A model generated the notes under the pieces. That model was not told where the DNA came from, searched no databases, and saw only the letters and a list, made by a program, of their open reading frames with translations. A stretch of 64,000 nucleotides of DNA. Source: Embiotoca jacksoni (Eukaryota > Chordata > Actinopteri > Embiotocidae). Numbering within the stretch: the stretch's first letter is position 1; every line of letters starts with the position of its first letter. A program made the position numbers and the translations under genes. Positions 1 through 14,298 of the stretch are shown here, one piece after another. The stretch covers positions 12,117,224-12,181,223 of the forward strand of contig JAKOON010000005.1 of the NCBI GenBank assembly GCA_022577435.1, written 5' to 3'.

Positions 1-3000
1 TTAAAAGTTTTAACAGTTGCTACACGATTACTACACTGCCTTTTGAATACATAACCATAGTTTAGATAATGATCGAGGCTATTTTAAATGTAGGCCTGTG
101 GATCGGTGGCAGGAATAAATATATGGTATTTATCTTGCCATGTAACCCAGAACAACATCTACATCTATTGGTGTTTTTTGTGTTGGTGTTGATTGGTTGA
201 TCAGAAAATGAATTAGATTCCATGACGGCTAAATCTCAACATGGATTTTGATTTTTTTTTTTACCAACCATTTTTAAATATCCATAAAAACCTCAGAAGT
301 GTGTATTTAACAGAAAACACCTGTTTGCGATAACCCGGAGTAGCAAAACCTTCACAAGACCAAACCAAAAACAATTATTAATGTATTGAACTTTGCAGGG
401 GCCATCAACAATAACTCCCTCTTCCACCACAATACTTCTACAGGTAAGCTGCAGGAGCTTTCTGCACAGGAACCATTGTTAATAAAAAAATTAATTAAAA
501 AAAGCCTTTGCTGCATATTCGGCAATGAGTTTCACAGAGAGCTCATAAATCAAATAAAAGAGCTATTGACAGCAGCATTTGCCCTCATGCACCTAAAAAA
601 GGAGGTGTTTAAAATTGTTCTTTATCTGATCATTTTAGCTGTATTTGATGATGTAATATTTGCCAAGCAAGTGCTGCAGTACTGACTTCTTAGTGTTTAA
701 ACCAAGACTTTCCACAATACTTTTAAATCAGTTTCACAAAGCATACAGTATTGTTGTTTTTTTCTTTTTACAACTGTAAACATTCAACGGTAAGAAAGAA
801 TAGATATTCTTTCAATACACCTACAACCTCACCTCCAGATCCATATCATCTACTTTAAATCCCAATGTAAAAGAAAAAAAATATGAGACCAGATCATTCT
901 CATGTTAAGCAGACCTTAGTATTGATTAGACTGATTGAATAAAAAAAATTAATTGTGGTTTGATTGATTAGGTGTCCTTCAAAATGAAGTACTGGACCAC
1001 TATGTGGTTTATCCCTCATGTCTTTCTGCATAAATGTGTCAATGTGTGTATGTGCATGATTGGAAAAACAACTATATATTTCCAAATGATAACTATTTGC
1101 AAAATATGCTTTCAAGGATGAAGATTAAAGTCCTTCCACGTGGAAGGTACTTTACATTGATGTTATATTGTTTTGCATACAAAATATGTTATCAGGAAAT
1201 CTATTTGGATATCACTTTTAACATCAGCAAACATAAACTTTTTATAGGGAAAGCTGAGGTAGGTTACTTAAGTAGTAATGACATGCTGCAGAAATCCATT
1301 TAAAATGCAGAGGATAGAATTAAAATCCACCCCACAGTCACGATGCTCAATACTCCTTCCCATGGGGCATACAGATTTAATCAATATACAGTAGAATGTA
1401 AATTGTGCACTGCACCAAACTCCACTCTTAAGACTCTATCGCATGCACTTTAGTTTTTGTGCTGGCTTTTCCAGAAGTACCCAGTTCTCTGCAGCAGCTT
1501 GTGTTGTGCATTTTATCACTTTGAGATTGTGTGACCGTTCTTGTCACCTCTACCTCTGGCACTAATGAGCGAAGGAGAAGATAGGAGCTGAATATAATGC
1601 TGGAGGAACACAGAGGTCCTGCAATGCTGCTGACGTAAGGAGATTGCTGCAGATTCCATTGGAGGATCGGAGGGGGAAGGGGGCGGGGGCGTCTTGAATG
1701 GAAGAAAGCGAGTTGCCCAAGGTCATGAGAATTAAATAAACAAGGACAGTCACAGATATCCTGTGGACAAACAAAATATGATGAACGACAGTTGTGAACA
1801 GCGAAATATAAAGGAGACTTGGAGAACAGTAAATGCATTTGTGACCTGCACCTCCTCAGTTTTTTTTTGGACGATGATAATGGCCAAATGTTTTGCAGTA
1901 TGTTAGGACAACATATGTCACTGCGAATGACTAATGACAAGATGATGGCAGTTGTCATCATTAGTTATCATCATGTATTACAATATTAAAACTGGCCAAA
2001 GTCTTTAAGCAGAAAAAAAAATCTATCAAACCCCACTGGAAGTGCATGAATGTAAACTTTTTTTTTAACCATCTGCACTTCTGATTGAAGTGGCTTTGAT
2101 GTGAGCTTAGGCTACTTAATGTATCTCTGTTGAAGCCCTTGAAATGCCCTCTGTTATTGCTATGACAGTGTTTGCATCACTGGCTCCATCCGCACAGAGG
2201 GAGTTTCACATGCCGTGCAACAGAATAGTGCAGCTTCTCTCTCCCATCAGCACATTTAGAAAAACAGACAGGATCCAAACCAGAGTATGACTGCAGGAAC
2301 AAATCACACGAGTGGAAAGGCAAATTGGAAATTCACAGCAGGTTGGCTTTTAGAGTGCACTGCCCCTGATGACGAGTGAGTCACCTCTCAGCTGTACAGG
2401 TCAGGAAAACAGCCTACTAAGCAAAGGCTGGCGTGGCTATCTATGAGCTGTCATGACTGCAGCTCTCGAATGACATGACAGACATTAAACATAGCACTGC
2501 AGCAAAGTAAAATGAATGCATTTGTCCAATAGCAGGGTAAGAAAAAATATGATATGCGACACCATGTTGCCAAAGTTGCAAAATGATATGCAAAACTTTG
2601 TGCTTTTTATCTTGTTATCCAGAGGTTGGTTTTATAAATTGGAGTACATCAATGTAATCCCATAATGAAGTGAGCTGGCGACTGTACAAGGGCTTGTATT
2701 TCTCCGATTTTTGTGTTGTTCTCTGTCAGTATCACTGACCTCTAGCATGTGAAAGCAGCACATCGACTTGACAGCCAACATATAAATTCAGCACAGTAAG
2801 GTTTCATAATGCCACGAGATTACGTTGAGCAGGAAACACATTCAGAGCTGAAGAGAGAGAGACACAGGGGTTCATGATCTAGCAAGTGTGAGACATCTTG
2901 TAAAGTCAGCGGTTTAAAAAAAAAAAAAAACACCTATCAAATAGTGCTTTATGGAAGAATGAAGTGTGACCTCGGTAAAGCAGAACTGAGAATGTACAGC

Positions 3001-5445
3001 AATAAAATCCAGCTGAAACATGCAGGAGACCAAATTTGGCTGCAGCCTCCTGGTCTCTGTTCAGCTTAGTAGCAGCTGATTTTACAGTTTGTGTTTGTAC
3101 TGACTGTCCCATTTAATAAGATATATTTCATCTTTCATCTGGAGTATAACATTTAGATTCTATATCCAAACACAGAAATCAATTATGATGACGATGATGA
3201 AAAAGCCGCCTTTGCTGTTTGGGCTTTGTGTACCCAGCTTTTATGTGAGGACGAACAGCAGAATCTGAAAATGACTCATTTGGTTATTTGTGGTTTGTGT
3301 CCTTGTAGTTAAAATGCAATTAATGGCTTACATATTTTTAATCACAATTTTTGTGTCCACTGGCTGTCAGGGGATATGTCTTTGTGCTACTCTGGCTGCA
3401 GGATCTGCTGCAATGAAGCAACTCAACCAATTTAATAATGAAATTGACAAGTATCACTAAAGAAAGGTATCCAAATCATTTCAGTCTCATAATTACGTGC
3501 ACAACATTTATCTATGGAAAATTTGTCCTTGCATTCCTGTACATTACTGGACTGTGTAAAAAATGTTACTCCAGGAAATACTCTTTTATACAAGTGTCTT
3601 ATTTTTTATAAACTCACACTTTAAAAGCAGGCATCTGATAAAATGGTTAAAGGGACATAATGGTGTTGAGCCACAGGCAGTAAAAGTGAGATAAACACCA
3701 TCTGACACTTTGGACATTCTGTGATTGACAAAGCCCAAATCTGGATTTACAGATTCATGAAATTCAAAGCCAAAATCACAACCCATGTACAGCGAGGAAA
3801 TACATTTTTTTTTTAAGATTCTCCAAATGAACCTTTAATCTCTGTCTCATTTTCCCACCAACAGCTGAGAGCTCAGACATATCAGGTGACATGAAATGGC
3901 CTCACATCCCCGGGCCTGTGGATCATGTGATAACATCCAAATCCTCTCTGGATCAAACTACAGCATCATGTACAGTAGCGAAGAAGCAATCACCTAAGTA
4001 TGTTTATCCCAGGAGGGAAGCACAAATGCTAATATAGATGAACAATTCCAATCAGTTAATGTGGATGCACGTTATGACAAGGAGGTTTTTAGCAGACGAC
4101 TGGTGAGTTCAATTATTTTTGTCTTTGAGCAAGCCCTGATCACAGATTGCAGTGCTAACCATGTGGCGGATTTCCTTGAGGGGAATAAAAACTTTTAAAG
4201 CAGCCGATTCCTAATCAGGTTCTGTTGACAGCTGGAAATGGCAGTGACAGAATCATTTTCTATGTTAATTAACAAGAAATGCTCTTCTTACAAAAGTTCA
4301 GGGAGAACTGCTGATCTAAAACCTACCATGTTGTTCAAAAAACATGTTATAATAACTAATTCAGGCACAGTGTGACCCATTATGTGAACTACCACTTAAA
4401 CTTAAATTAATGAGGACGCTTTAATTATTTTATTTTACAACAACCAACAACTCTCCATTATTTTGGATTCACAAGAGGTTGTCTATTCATGGCTTAGTCC
4501 TAAGAGAAAACCCCAGCTCAGTATGAAAGTAAAGCAATTAGAGGCCTTGGTGGTCTGAGATCAGGTGCTCCCTTTGGACCAGAGCGAAGGGGCATTGTGG
4601 AGGGCAGTTGATAGGGGTAACAAAGACAGGAGGAAAAAGGGAGAAAAATCACCTGGGAGTAATTTACCGCACTGCGGAAACAAGCCATACGAAACTATAA
4701 ATCTCCTCTGCTTTTCAATTCTACTGGAAATTATTTTTTTATCACAACAGGTTGACTCAATGATAAATCCTTGGAGAAATAAAATAACAAGGCACAATAA
4801 CTTACAGATTGAATAGTACAAGGTCGCCCCTGGTGCATTTAATCACATGAGCAAGAGGTTAAACTGTATGTTTCCCTGCTTGGCCTCACCAACCACATGA
4901 GCATCAATTGAGATTAAACCAACAACTCTTCCCCTTGTTGTGGCTGCACTGCTCATCATTTGTAATCATAATCTGTATTTTAATTTTTTTTTTATCACCA
5001 CATATAAAAGCTAAACATTCATCCAAACCCAACATCCCAATAGCACATCCAACCCCCCTCCTTTCTCTGTTGAGTCAGCTATGCAAAAATGGTTGTTTCA
5101 CTGTGTTCCTGCACGTTTAGGTAGTAAAACTCTGCCCTCTGCAGGACTTCAGCTGAACACGATTCATCTGTGTCAAGCCCGAACGTGTCAAACGTTGCAA
5201 GAGGAAATCTATATGAAGAATTATTTATGGTGGCGTGAATGCAAGCGTGAGGACAGTGGTTCTGCGTGATTTCAACCCCTGCTGGCTGATGATGCACGCA
5301 CGAACTGATGCAGGGATTTACAAGGAGTTGGGGTTTTTCACCCACGGGTCCACCGTGATGGGATGCTCCTAAATCTAAACAGCATATGGTGCCTCCCTGG
5401 GCATCAGCACACATCTTACATGTCCAACAACATGGCAGGCTGCAT

Positions 5446-5446
<1 letters not shown>

Positions 5447-5503
<57 letters not shown>
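5447..5503. repeat. (AC)n microsatellite
   Basis: An uninterrupted AC dinucleotide run of about 57 bp is seen directly. Open reading frames through it are low-complexity artefacts. Confidence 0.95.
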
Positions 5504-5507
<4 letters not shown>

Positions 5508-5922
5508 TCACGTAGCTGACACACATTCCTAAGTACACAAAATGTACTCACACTTTATATTTTAATGCATTTTTAAACACTGCTAAATTTAATATTTAAA
5601 TGAACTGAATTACAGCACTATTACTGATAAGAATAAAGCTGAAATAGTCATTCAGTTCATTTACAATTAATTAAAAAGTAAGTATCTTTGCAATCAATTA
5701 GTGAAGTCCTTTTAGAAGAAAAAAGCAAAAAACTTGCTGGTGGTTCCTTAGGATAGGAGTTTTTCTTATTTTATCAAACTGAATATTTTTGGGTTAATCA
5801 ATTATGGGCATTTTCTTTAACCTTTTTATAACATTTTACAAACGAAATTATTCATCAGGTAATAAAAGAAAGCAATCATTAGATTGATGCTGGAAATAAA
5901 TGTTATGTCCAAAAATATGTCC

Positions 5923-5941
5923 ACTACTAGATATTATTATG

Positions 5942-5977
<36 letters not shown>

Positions 5978-6159
5978 TACTACTATATATACTATATATA
6001 CTACTAGATATTATTATGCTATATAGATATTATTATGCTATATATATATATATATATATATATAGCATATATATAGCATAATAATATCTAGTAGTATATA
6101 TACATATATATAGTATATATACATATATCCATATTCAAGTATCATTAAAGAAATCTGTC

Positions 6160-6242
<83 letters not shown>
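5923..6242. repeat. (AT)n tracts with an embedded inverted repeat
   Basis: Long AT runs (about 5,943-5,976, 6,040-6,065 and 6,160-6,242) flank copies of a unit containing ACTAGATATTATTATGCTAT. One copy starts at 5,923, partial direct copies lie at 6,001-6,040, and a reverse-complement copy ends at 6,095. The arms could pair into a large AT-rich hairpin. Confidence 0.85.
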
Positions 6243-6245
<3 letters not shown>

Positions 6246-9200
6246 GCAAAATATCACCTCCAGAAAAACAGCATGTGTTCATCTCATGATAATCAATCCA
6301 CAGTGAATGTAATCTCCGGAGCGTCCATAACTGTGAGCATGAAACCTTGTGATTGATTAAGTTGTCTTAGGACAACCTTCCTAATCTTTCATTCTTCATG
6401 CTTGACTTCCCCACCATGGCCACCATCTTGATTCCTACCAACATTACATCATCCTGCTCTGGTTGTCCTTCACTTGACCCCACACTCAAGTGCTCAAATG
6501 AGGGGAATAACATGAACTTCAAGCCCTCCTTAAAAATAAGCCAAAATTATAATGAAAGGCTGTTATTGTGGTATTAATAGACAGGGACTATATTTTTGGA
6601 ATGGAAAATATTGTATGTGATGTTGGTTGAAGGGCTACATTTACACTAATCCTCTGCTGCAGATGGTGCTTACTGTCCAGGTCTCTCCTCATGTCATAAA
6701 TCATGCCGGAAAGTCAATAGAGTTTTTGGATTTATGTGGATTTGAGTCTTCTCTCTTGAGATGATTTGTTGTAGACGAGGGACACGAGCCCGACCATAAA
6801 AACAATTCAGAGAAACAAGCCGTTTTCTTTAAATCGTCCACTGACAACCAAGGACTCTGCTGTTTTACCCTGCGTCCTTCAGTGAATGAATAAGAGGATA
6901 TTGGATTCAGGTACGTCACTGAGAACTATGATAAACCCATTCAGTGTGTATTGACCTATAAAAACAATATAATGCTGAACATTAAACATATAATAATTAA
7001 TTCATGGTAATAAATGCACATCTTAATTTGTCAAGTTCCATTGCTTTTGTGAAAGAAAATGACAGCTGCAGAGTCATCGTATTGCCACAAGATGTGTGCC
7101 ATGGTGGTACTAAATACACACAGTGCAAAGGGCCTACAGTGACCCACCATATGTCCCATCACAGGACACATGGGCAGGCCTTGTTCCTGAGTCACAGCCT
7201 CCAGAAATGTGCTCAACATCTGCCATCCCCACCATGCAGCCTGTGGGGATCACACATCCAACCTTCACAAGCATCACGCATGGTCAGCTCCACCTCCGTG
7301 TCACACACAAACCCCCCAATCACCTCGAGCCACCCACCTAAAGGACAAATAATTAAAAAAAAAATCATCCACTCAACTCTGTTCTTACATAACAAACCTG
7401 TCTCTCTGAGAGAAAATCAGCTGCTCCAATCACAATGCCTCCCCTCACCCCCCCTTCTCCTCCTTCCAATATGGCCTCCGACAGTGCTAGTCGTGATAAA
7501 TCTCCTGCGCCCACCCCCAGAACGCTGCTCCACCCGCCTCCTCTTTCTCTTTCCACAGCCCTTGTGGTGTGTCCCACTCAGGTGCGGCCCTCCGCACCCA
7601 CCCTCGTGCAGCTCTACGCCTTCATCACACGGGACCAATCTCCCTCTAACGGACCCTGAATATGCAAATTGGTTAATTCAGCTGCAGTTGCTCTCCGTAA
7701 ATGCATCTGCAGCAATTTCGTAAGACTGAGCAGCGAATAAATGCTTACACTGGGTCTTTTTTGGTGGTGGTTAGGGGGGAGTGCCTCTGTCCACGGCATA
7801 TTGCAGCCAAGGATGGGATTTTAAGAGTGGAACGGGGCTAGCAGAACTAATAAGAGATTAAGACTTCGACCAAAGCAAACCTCAGGCCCAGCTGGTGACT
7901 GATCCTGATCTGTTAAGGAGTAATTAATTTAATTGTGCTTTTCATCTTGGCTTAGCTGCATATGCTCCTGCTGATACAGTTTTAGCTTCTCTGCAGCTCA
8001 CCTGGTTATAGCCTCTGCAGCAAACATTCCTTTAACATTTTCCAAAACAGCTGAGAGTGCAGGAAAAACACTGCATTAAAAACAGATCTTTCTCAAAATC
8101 AAGGTACTTGAAACAGCAACCTCAGTATAACATCCACACTGCACCAAAACTACATCTGTGTGTAAGAGATGATTTCATCCATTGTCACTGTGAAACATAA
8201 CACACACAAAGATGAGCCACCTTCAGAATAATGCCAACATTGATCCGTTAAAAACACACACAGCATAGAAGGCCAATCCCCCAGAAAGTTGAGAGTTTAC
8301 TAATTCATACCATCAGTCCTTGAGGATGACAAAGAAAAGCCACAAAGTGGTTGTATACCAGAGATTAGTTTTGCAAATGATAAAGAGAATATGATTTTGT
8401 GTGATACAAGAACAAATGCACCAAACACATATCTCTAAAGCAGTAAAGAAAATAGTGTAAACGCTGCTGCTTTGAAATAGGACTAAGTGTTGATGAACAC
8501 AGAAAAATAACTCCTGCTATACACAAAGGCATTGGGTGGCATAAAAGACTGTAGTTAACCCCCCCTCTCCATCTCTGTTGTGCTTTCTGCAGCCTTAGCA
8601 CTAAAATCTGATTCAAGCTTTCTGTGAACAAGTGTGCTGCTTGCCAACACAAATGACAGCGGGGGTGGGCCAGGCGCCAAAGTCCTCCCCTGACTATCAA
8701 GAGAGAAAAGCAATCAAAAGAAGCAATCAATATAAACAAAGTCTTAACTACTATTGATTATTTAGCTCTACACTGATGGGCAATGATAGTTATGGACCTA
8801 AATTCATACACTCAGTTGATTAATATCTTCACTTGTCTGTTGAAACAGACAATCAGGCAGGATTTTTTTCTGTTAGAAATGACTCAGGTGGCTCAGTTGC
8901 AGTGTTGTGTCTGTTGTGACATTTCAGGATGCACTGGAAACTGCTCCTCAGCTCAGCATCCTGCAGTCTCATCACTCACTGTAAGGCGGACCGTTACTTC
9001 CATCAGCTGCATTTGAGTTTGGGCAAGTCAGCAAGTTTTCCTCTAGTGCACACACAGCCTGTACAAAAGAAATATGCCACGGAAAGGACAGGAGCCCTGA
9101 GCGGAGCTCTCATTCTCCGGTGAGATAGTGGCCTCCTGAGTCGTTTGAAGCTTTCTCTGAGTGGCAGGCCATAAAGACAAATGACCGCAATGTGGTAAGT

Positions 9201-11629
9201 CACTCTCTGTGACTTACAGAGCTGGGCTGCATATGAGAATACAGTGACACCACACTGAATTTTCCATTCAGATGAAGGCTTACGTTGGTTGCGCATGGCT
9301 CAAAATCAAGGCCACCACTAATCTGTCAATTACAGCCTAAAAGCTTCCACCATATCACCGCCAGGTTCACTGGATGGAAACTGAATGTTGATTGTGTAAT
9401 TACTTTTTGAATGTAGGTCTTTTGTCCAGTCAATCGTGACAATTTATTCTTTTGACTGAGACAGTAACTGATGTGTGCTGCCAAACTCTCTGTGCTTTGG
9501 AGTTTTCACTGGTTTTAGCCGTGGTAGTGATTTGGCTTTAGGGATGGCAATGTCTGTTGATCAGCTGGTCTACCACTTACACTGAAATATGTTGACTACT
9601 GCATGAATTGTCTTGAAATTGTACAGAAAATGAATCTTACAGTATTGATTCAGGTGCCAAAGGCAGCAGGTAGACAATTTTGCTTTTCAGCATATTAAAG
9701 TTTCTCAGCTACTAGATGGAGTAAAACTTTAAAGGGACATTTAACACATATCACCAGAGAATAAATTAGGATAAATCCTTTTTTTTGTAGAGCCATCCTT
9801 AAGTCAAAATGTATCCAGTACTTTGGTTTATGTGGAAGCCAAGAAAGGCCGTACTTGCAATTATTTTTCATTTCACTGTGTCCAGATAGAGATAATCAAC
9901 CCATCATGAGAAAACAAAAGGTCGCTTCCTCTTATTTCTTGTAATGTTCATCAGAGATCAGCTGTGAAATGCCAGCATGCACTGATGTTGTCTTGACAAC
10001 TGCAGCAACCGATTTAAGCTGAACATGTCAGATCACAGAGCACCCATTATTGATCAGTGCAGCTGACTTCAATCAAGGCCAAAAAACAGGCAAAGGCTTT
10101 GTTGTGTCTTTCTGTTAGAGGTAATTTTGAGATCAGTCCTCATCATTTAAGGAGAAAACAAGCCCGGCTGCATCTTCACAACTGTCTCATGTTTTGGAGT
10201 TATAACTTACATCATCATCACCTTCATCTCTTTAGGGGGGGTGGATGTCATCCATTTTCATTTAAGTACACATATCAACTAACTAAATTAGCTCCACCAT
10301 AAATGTGTTGATAAAAGTCTGAGGTCACAGTCAGCAGGGGTCAGTGGGCTGTGTGGAGACACTGTGGGGGACACTATGTACAAGGGGACGGGCTAGCAAT
10401 TCTCGTAGCTAACACCACCAAATCAGCCTTTTATTTTCTTGTGTTATTGAGATGAATTAATCTCTTATCTTGAGTAAACAAGCTTTGATTTGTCAAGATA
10501 ACAAAATAATTATATTCTCAAAATTTTTCAGGATAATGGTATTAAAAAAAAAAAAAAACTGCAACCACGCCCATTTTCAGCTTCTGTACATTTAAAACCA
10601 AATACCTGAAAAACGAATGAGATTTCCATCAGCCTGAGTTGTCCTTTGTGCTGACTGAAAAATATAAGCATGCTAACATTATGTTAACATTGTCATTGTG
10701 AGTATGTTAGCATGCAGACTCACAAAGCTGTAAGCATCACTAATAGTCTCTTTGAAAAACCAGCATCTGTGACACACAGCACCACTAAGCTGAGAGTCTT
10801 TCCACTGGAATTAAGGATAAATGCTCAAAGTACACATCATGGTATATAAAATAGCTTTATAAGTGTTTTGAAGCATAAAATCTGGTTATCGGGTTTTAAG
10901 CAGCCGCAAAGCAGCAAAAGCAAGAAATAAAATGTTTCTAGCAATCAATAAAAACTCTTGTTCTCAAAAGCGTTTATTACTATTGCCGACCAATTCTCTT
11001 ATCAATAATTCAACCAGCTCAGGGGCTTTGTGGTATCCTTCAATGAGATTGAGCATTTGAGCTGAATTCATATTCAGTCAGGTAATAGCTGAGCTGTCAA
11101 CACGATATAATTCCCCTGAGGCCGGGACCCTCCAGCAGTCGGCTGCTCCGTCTGGAAACAACAAGCTACAGTATACGTGTGTGCAACAACTGTGTCTGCT
11201 TTGATTTATGCACATCAGAGCTCTCAATCTGTGCTTTCATCATTATGCCATCAGAAAACACTTACCAAAGAGCATGTCATGATAATTTAATGTGATATTA
11301 AAGATTTAAAGATCACAGGAGTTTCACCTTGAGCATTTAGGAACGGTTTGGGTATTAAAAGACGGGGACACCTGCTTTTTGAATGTGAATATAGATGTAA
11401 GATGTGTGTGTACATGAAGAGAAAAAGTGATGATTCAACCCAATAACTTTTTAGTGACCACTACAGTGAGTATTGAATCCGAATAGTAATCATTTTAACA
11501 CATTTTGCATCATATGAATGTCAAAATTTCACCATCATTGCGCATTTTTTAATCCATGAACAGATCATAAATGTTATAATGGGATATTTGATACTACTCT
11601 GTTTTCATTTTGAGGCTACAAACTGCAGC

Positions 11630-11850
11630 TGATTAGGTTAGCTTAGCTTAGCATAAAGCTTGGAGACAGGAGGAGACATCCTGGCTCTGTCCAAAAGTAA
11701 CAACATTTTCCTACCAGCACCAACAAAACCCACTATTTACATGCTTTATCTTGTTGCTTAATTCATAATAAACACAAAATCACAACATGTCATGTTTTAC
11801 ATGCCAGTTTTTGTGCGGATTAAATAAATACTGTACAGCTGTTTCTCTCT
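11630..11850 (+). repeat. Fragment of a common fish interspersed repeat
   Basis: The block contains the motifs TTAGCTTAGCTTAGCATAAA and CTGGCTCTGTCC, which I recognise as the inner part of a repeat very common in fish genomes. Its terminal parts resemble the element at 34,725-35,157, which suggests the same family. No ends are preserved here. Confidence 0.6.
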
Positions 11851-12467
11851 CTTTACAGTTTTTTTTTTTACTAAGCTAACTAGTTTCTCGCAATGTTTTC
11901 CTATTTACAGTACAGAAAAACGAGTAGTTTCAATATTTCATCTCAAATTTGCAACTAAGCAAATAGGAACATTTCTTATAAATATGTCTTAAATTTGTCA
12001 AGTTGTACTAATGTTGCAAATACTTTCAGCCCTTGTATGAATATGAGAGCTCTGCAAAACTGAAAGTTTATTTGAAAATAGCGAGAAACAATCATTTCTG
12101 AAAACAACTCCTAGTTAAGTGCTCTTTAACAATTATATTAGGTCTGTAATTTGTAGGTCACTGCTTCTGTGGTTTTACCAGGGACAAATAGGCGTTGTTT
12201 GGTGTATTAATACCTTACTGCGACTGTAACATGGATGTTTGGAGATTTTACATGACAAGTTTCTGTATTTGGTGTATTATTGGACGGTTTGTGGATGCTT
12301 TTGTAATACAGATGATGTATGAGCATCTGTCAGTATTGTGTGATGTCAGCCATAACCAAATCTATTTTATGGCTTGTTAGGTTTGGCTTGTTTACATGTT
12401 GTGTGTCTGGGGTTAGTTGATATAATTAATTATTACATTGTGTTTGCATTCCAGTCACTTTACTCAC

Positions 12468-12609
12468 ATTGGAGTCGAGGAGATCAAGGCTGTCCAGGCT
12501 CTTGCTCCTGTGAATGCGGCCCTTGATGCGGCGAAGTGATGGCTTGCCCTGAACGGTGCTCGCAGAGGAGGCTGCTGTGATGGAGCCAGCGGTCGGGCTG
12601 GGGTGTATC
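12468..12609 (-). CDS. tjp1: Shared 5' coding exon of probable tight junction protein ZO-1
   Basis: This 142-nt internal exon is bounded by a CAG acceptor and a GTGAGT donor. It begins with one base completing a split codon, then encodes 47 residues and ends in phase 0. The product starts IHPSPTAGS and contains the basic, serine-rich motif RRIKGRIHRSKSLDSLDLL, which I recall from the N-terminal extension of long ZO-1 isoforms upstream of PDZ1; I could not check this. Both upstream alternative exons (29,027-29,138 and 20,068-20,165) end with two bases, so either joins in frame. ZO-1 is a MAGUK scaffold linking claudins to actin at tight junctions. The PDZ, SH3, GUK and ZU5 parts would lie left of the window. 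The exon itself is clear; the gene name is inferred from the motif and from apba2 and fan1 nearby. Confidence 0.65.
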
Positions 12610-13257
12610 CTGAGGTCAGCACAGAGAGAGCGGCAGGAGGAGGACAAAGAGAAACAACAGCACTACATCAGGCCAAGTAAGCACACATCAAGCATGGTTG
12701 TATCACAGCAGGACAAAGTGCCACAGGCAAGACCGAAGAAGATGAGGGGGAGAACACTGGTCACGTTTCTGCTTCTCAAAATGCCACAGTCCCCTGCTGG
12801 ATAAAATGGCATTTAAAGAAATCTATAATTAATTTCACAGATGCCCTGTAGGGAAGCTCAGAAAGCACTGCAGCTTCAAACACAGAGGGCCTGGGCAGCT
12901 CTGGAGGCCTCAGCCGCCAAACTGTAGCTGGGTCATGGTGAGATGTGGGGAGGAGGCACACTTGGCTGACCTATCACCAATACTCTCAGGAAATGTTGTG
13001 CCCTTCACAAATGACATACTTAAGCAGCACTGTTGGAGCCCAGCTGACCACTTTAAAACCCTCCGCCTCTCATTCCCTTTGTGTTTCCCATGTCTGTGTC
13101 TTAATTGCTGTGTAATGTGCTGTGTTTGCCACAAAATTAATCGACTCCACGGGGAAGAATAAATGTGAACTGAACTGAGAATATAGTTTATCAATCCATC
13201 TTGAGCAGGGTTTCCTACCAGACAAAGTTATCTCCTATACTTTAATTCTCCATGTTA

Positions 13258-13740
13258 TTTCAGTAGCACTTTCTAATAAGGCTCCGTTCACTTATAAGTT
13301 GTAAGCTTTTTATAAAATAACCATAAATAATGGCTTTATTAGTGTCTAATGAATTAGTTACTCAGGTTTTGTAGATCAGTTGTAAGCCAGTCATAAGACC
13401 AACTTTTAGGTTGCTAGCTTTTAAGGAATCTCTCTGGCCAGTGTTTATCTTTTATGTGTGGCAATCGGTCTGTAATCTTTTAATAAGGGCTTATTGATTT
13501 CTCATTTTCAGACCCTAGAGTCAAGAGTTACAGATGTTAATAAATTTGGTTGGTAAATAGATTTTGGTCCAGATATTGCAGAAGACTTTTCAGACCACAG
13601 AGTGTCTACCTGTTTTATTTAGAAAGACAGAACAAGTGTCCAAATGGCAACCTGTGACTTGTTCTTAATAATGACTCATGCGTAATGTATAAAGCATCAG
13701 TTAATAGGTTATTAATCATGACATAAGCCGTTAGTTACAA
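13258..13740. repeat. Possible remnant of a non-autonomous repeat
   Basis: The start, CACTTTCTAATAAGGC, and the following alternating runs of ATAAGT/TTATAA-type words resemble a palindromic element frequent in fish genomes. I could not find a matching right end or a target-site duplication, so this is a weak call. Confidence 0.3.
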
Positions 13741-14149
13741 CAAATACATGCTTTTATATGGTGGTATGATTATGATTTGTTACATTTGGGAGTTTTTGGA
13801 TAATCATTGAATCATTTGAATCATTTTTGTTCTGACAAAAATGCCAAAAATTCACTGATTGTAGCTTTTTTGTGTATTATATCAGCATGAAATCAAAGTC
13901 TCTGTGTTGGTAAAACAGAAGCACCTGGCAACCTGGACAAGAATTTTAGACTATTTTCTAACATTTTATAAACTATTTGGTTGAGAAAATAATCTGCAGA
14001 TTTTAATTTTAGAGTAAACTAAAGTAAGATAGAGGTAAACTAGCAGTGTACGGGCTTCAGAATTTAGCTTTTATCTACTTACATACAGAACAAGCTGTTT
14101 CGTAATAATATACAAATACAGACTATTGGTGCACAAATGTATGCTTTTG

Positions 14150-14298
14150 TTACTGCCTCTTCTATTCTATTTTATTTTATTCTATTTTTTTGTATATACT
14201 GTGCATTTTTATATTTAATATTTTTTACTGTTATTTTATTTCTTTCCTGTATCTATAAATGCTGCTGTAGCGAAAAAAAATTAACTGGTTAAAAGTAA
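14150..14298 (+). repeat. 3' tail of a LINE-like element
   Basis: The block ends with CTGTATCTATAAATGCTGCT, then GTAGCGAAAAAAAATTAAC. The same ending occurs at 52,905-53,075 and, inverted, at 32,549-32,620, so these are copies of one family. A pentanucleotide satellite starts directly after the tail. Confidence 0.6.

Larger units (their letters stand above)
1..12467. other. Non-coding stretch, probably tjp1 intron
   Basis: I see no exon with credible splice sites and family resemblance on either strand here. If the exon at 12,468-12,609 belongs to tjp1, this is the following intron on the minus strand. I looked for the ZO-1 exon that begins the first PDZ domain and did not find it, so it probably lies left of the window. 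The contents are ordinary AT-rich fish DNA with simple repeats at 5,447-6,242 and an interspersed repeat near 11,630. Confidence 0.5.

Noticed and set aside
1428..1961. 177-codon open frame on the minus strand
   Set aside because: No family resemblance and no exon boundaries; the sequence looks like ordinary intron DNA.
7004..7723. 239-codon open frame on the plus strand
   Set aside because: It is long for this region, but there is no recognisable domain, the composition is Pro/Ser/His-rich from pyrimidine-rich DNA, and parallel frames are equally open on the other strand. No splice or promoter context supports it.
1..12467. The next tjp1 exon (first PDZ domain) expected on the minus strand
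   Set aside because: I looked for segments encoding the EQHTVTLHRAPGFGFG-type start of ZO-1 PDZ1 and found none, so I do not annotate one. It probably lies outside the window.
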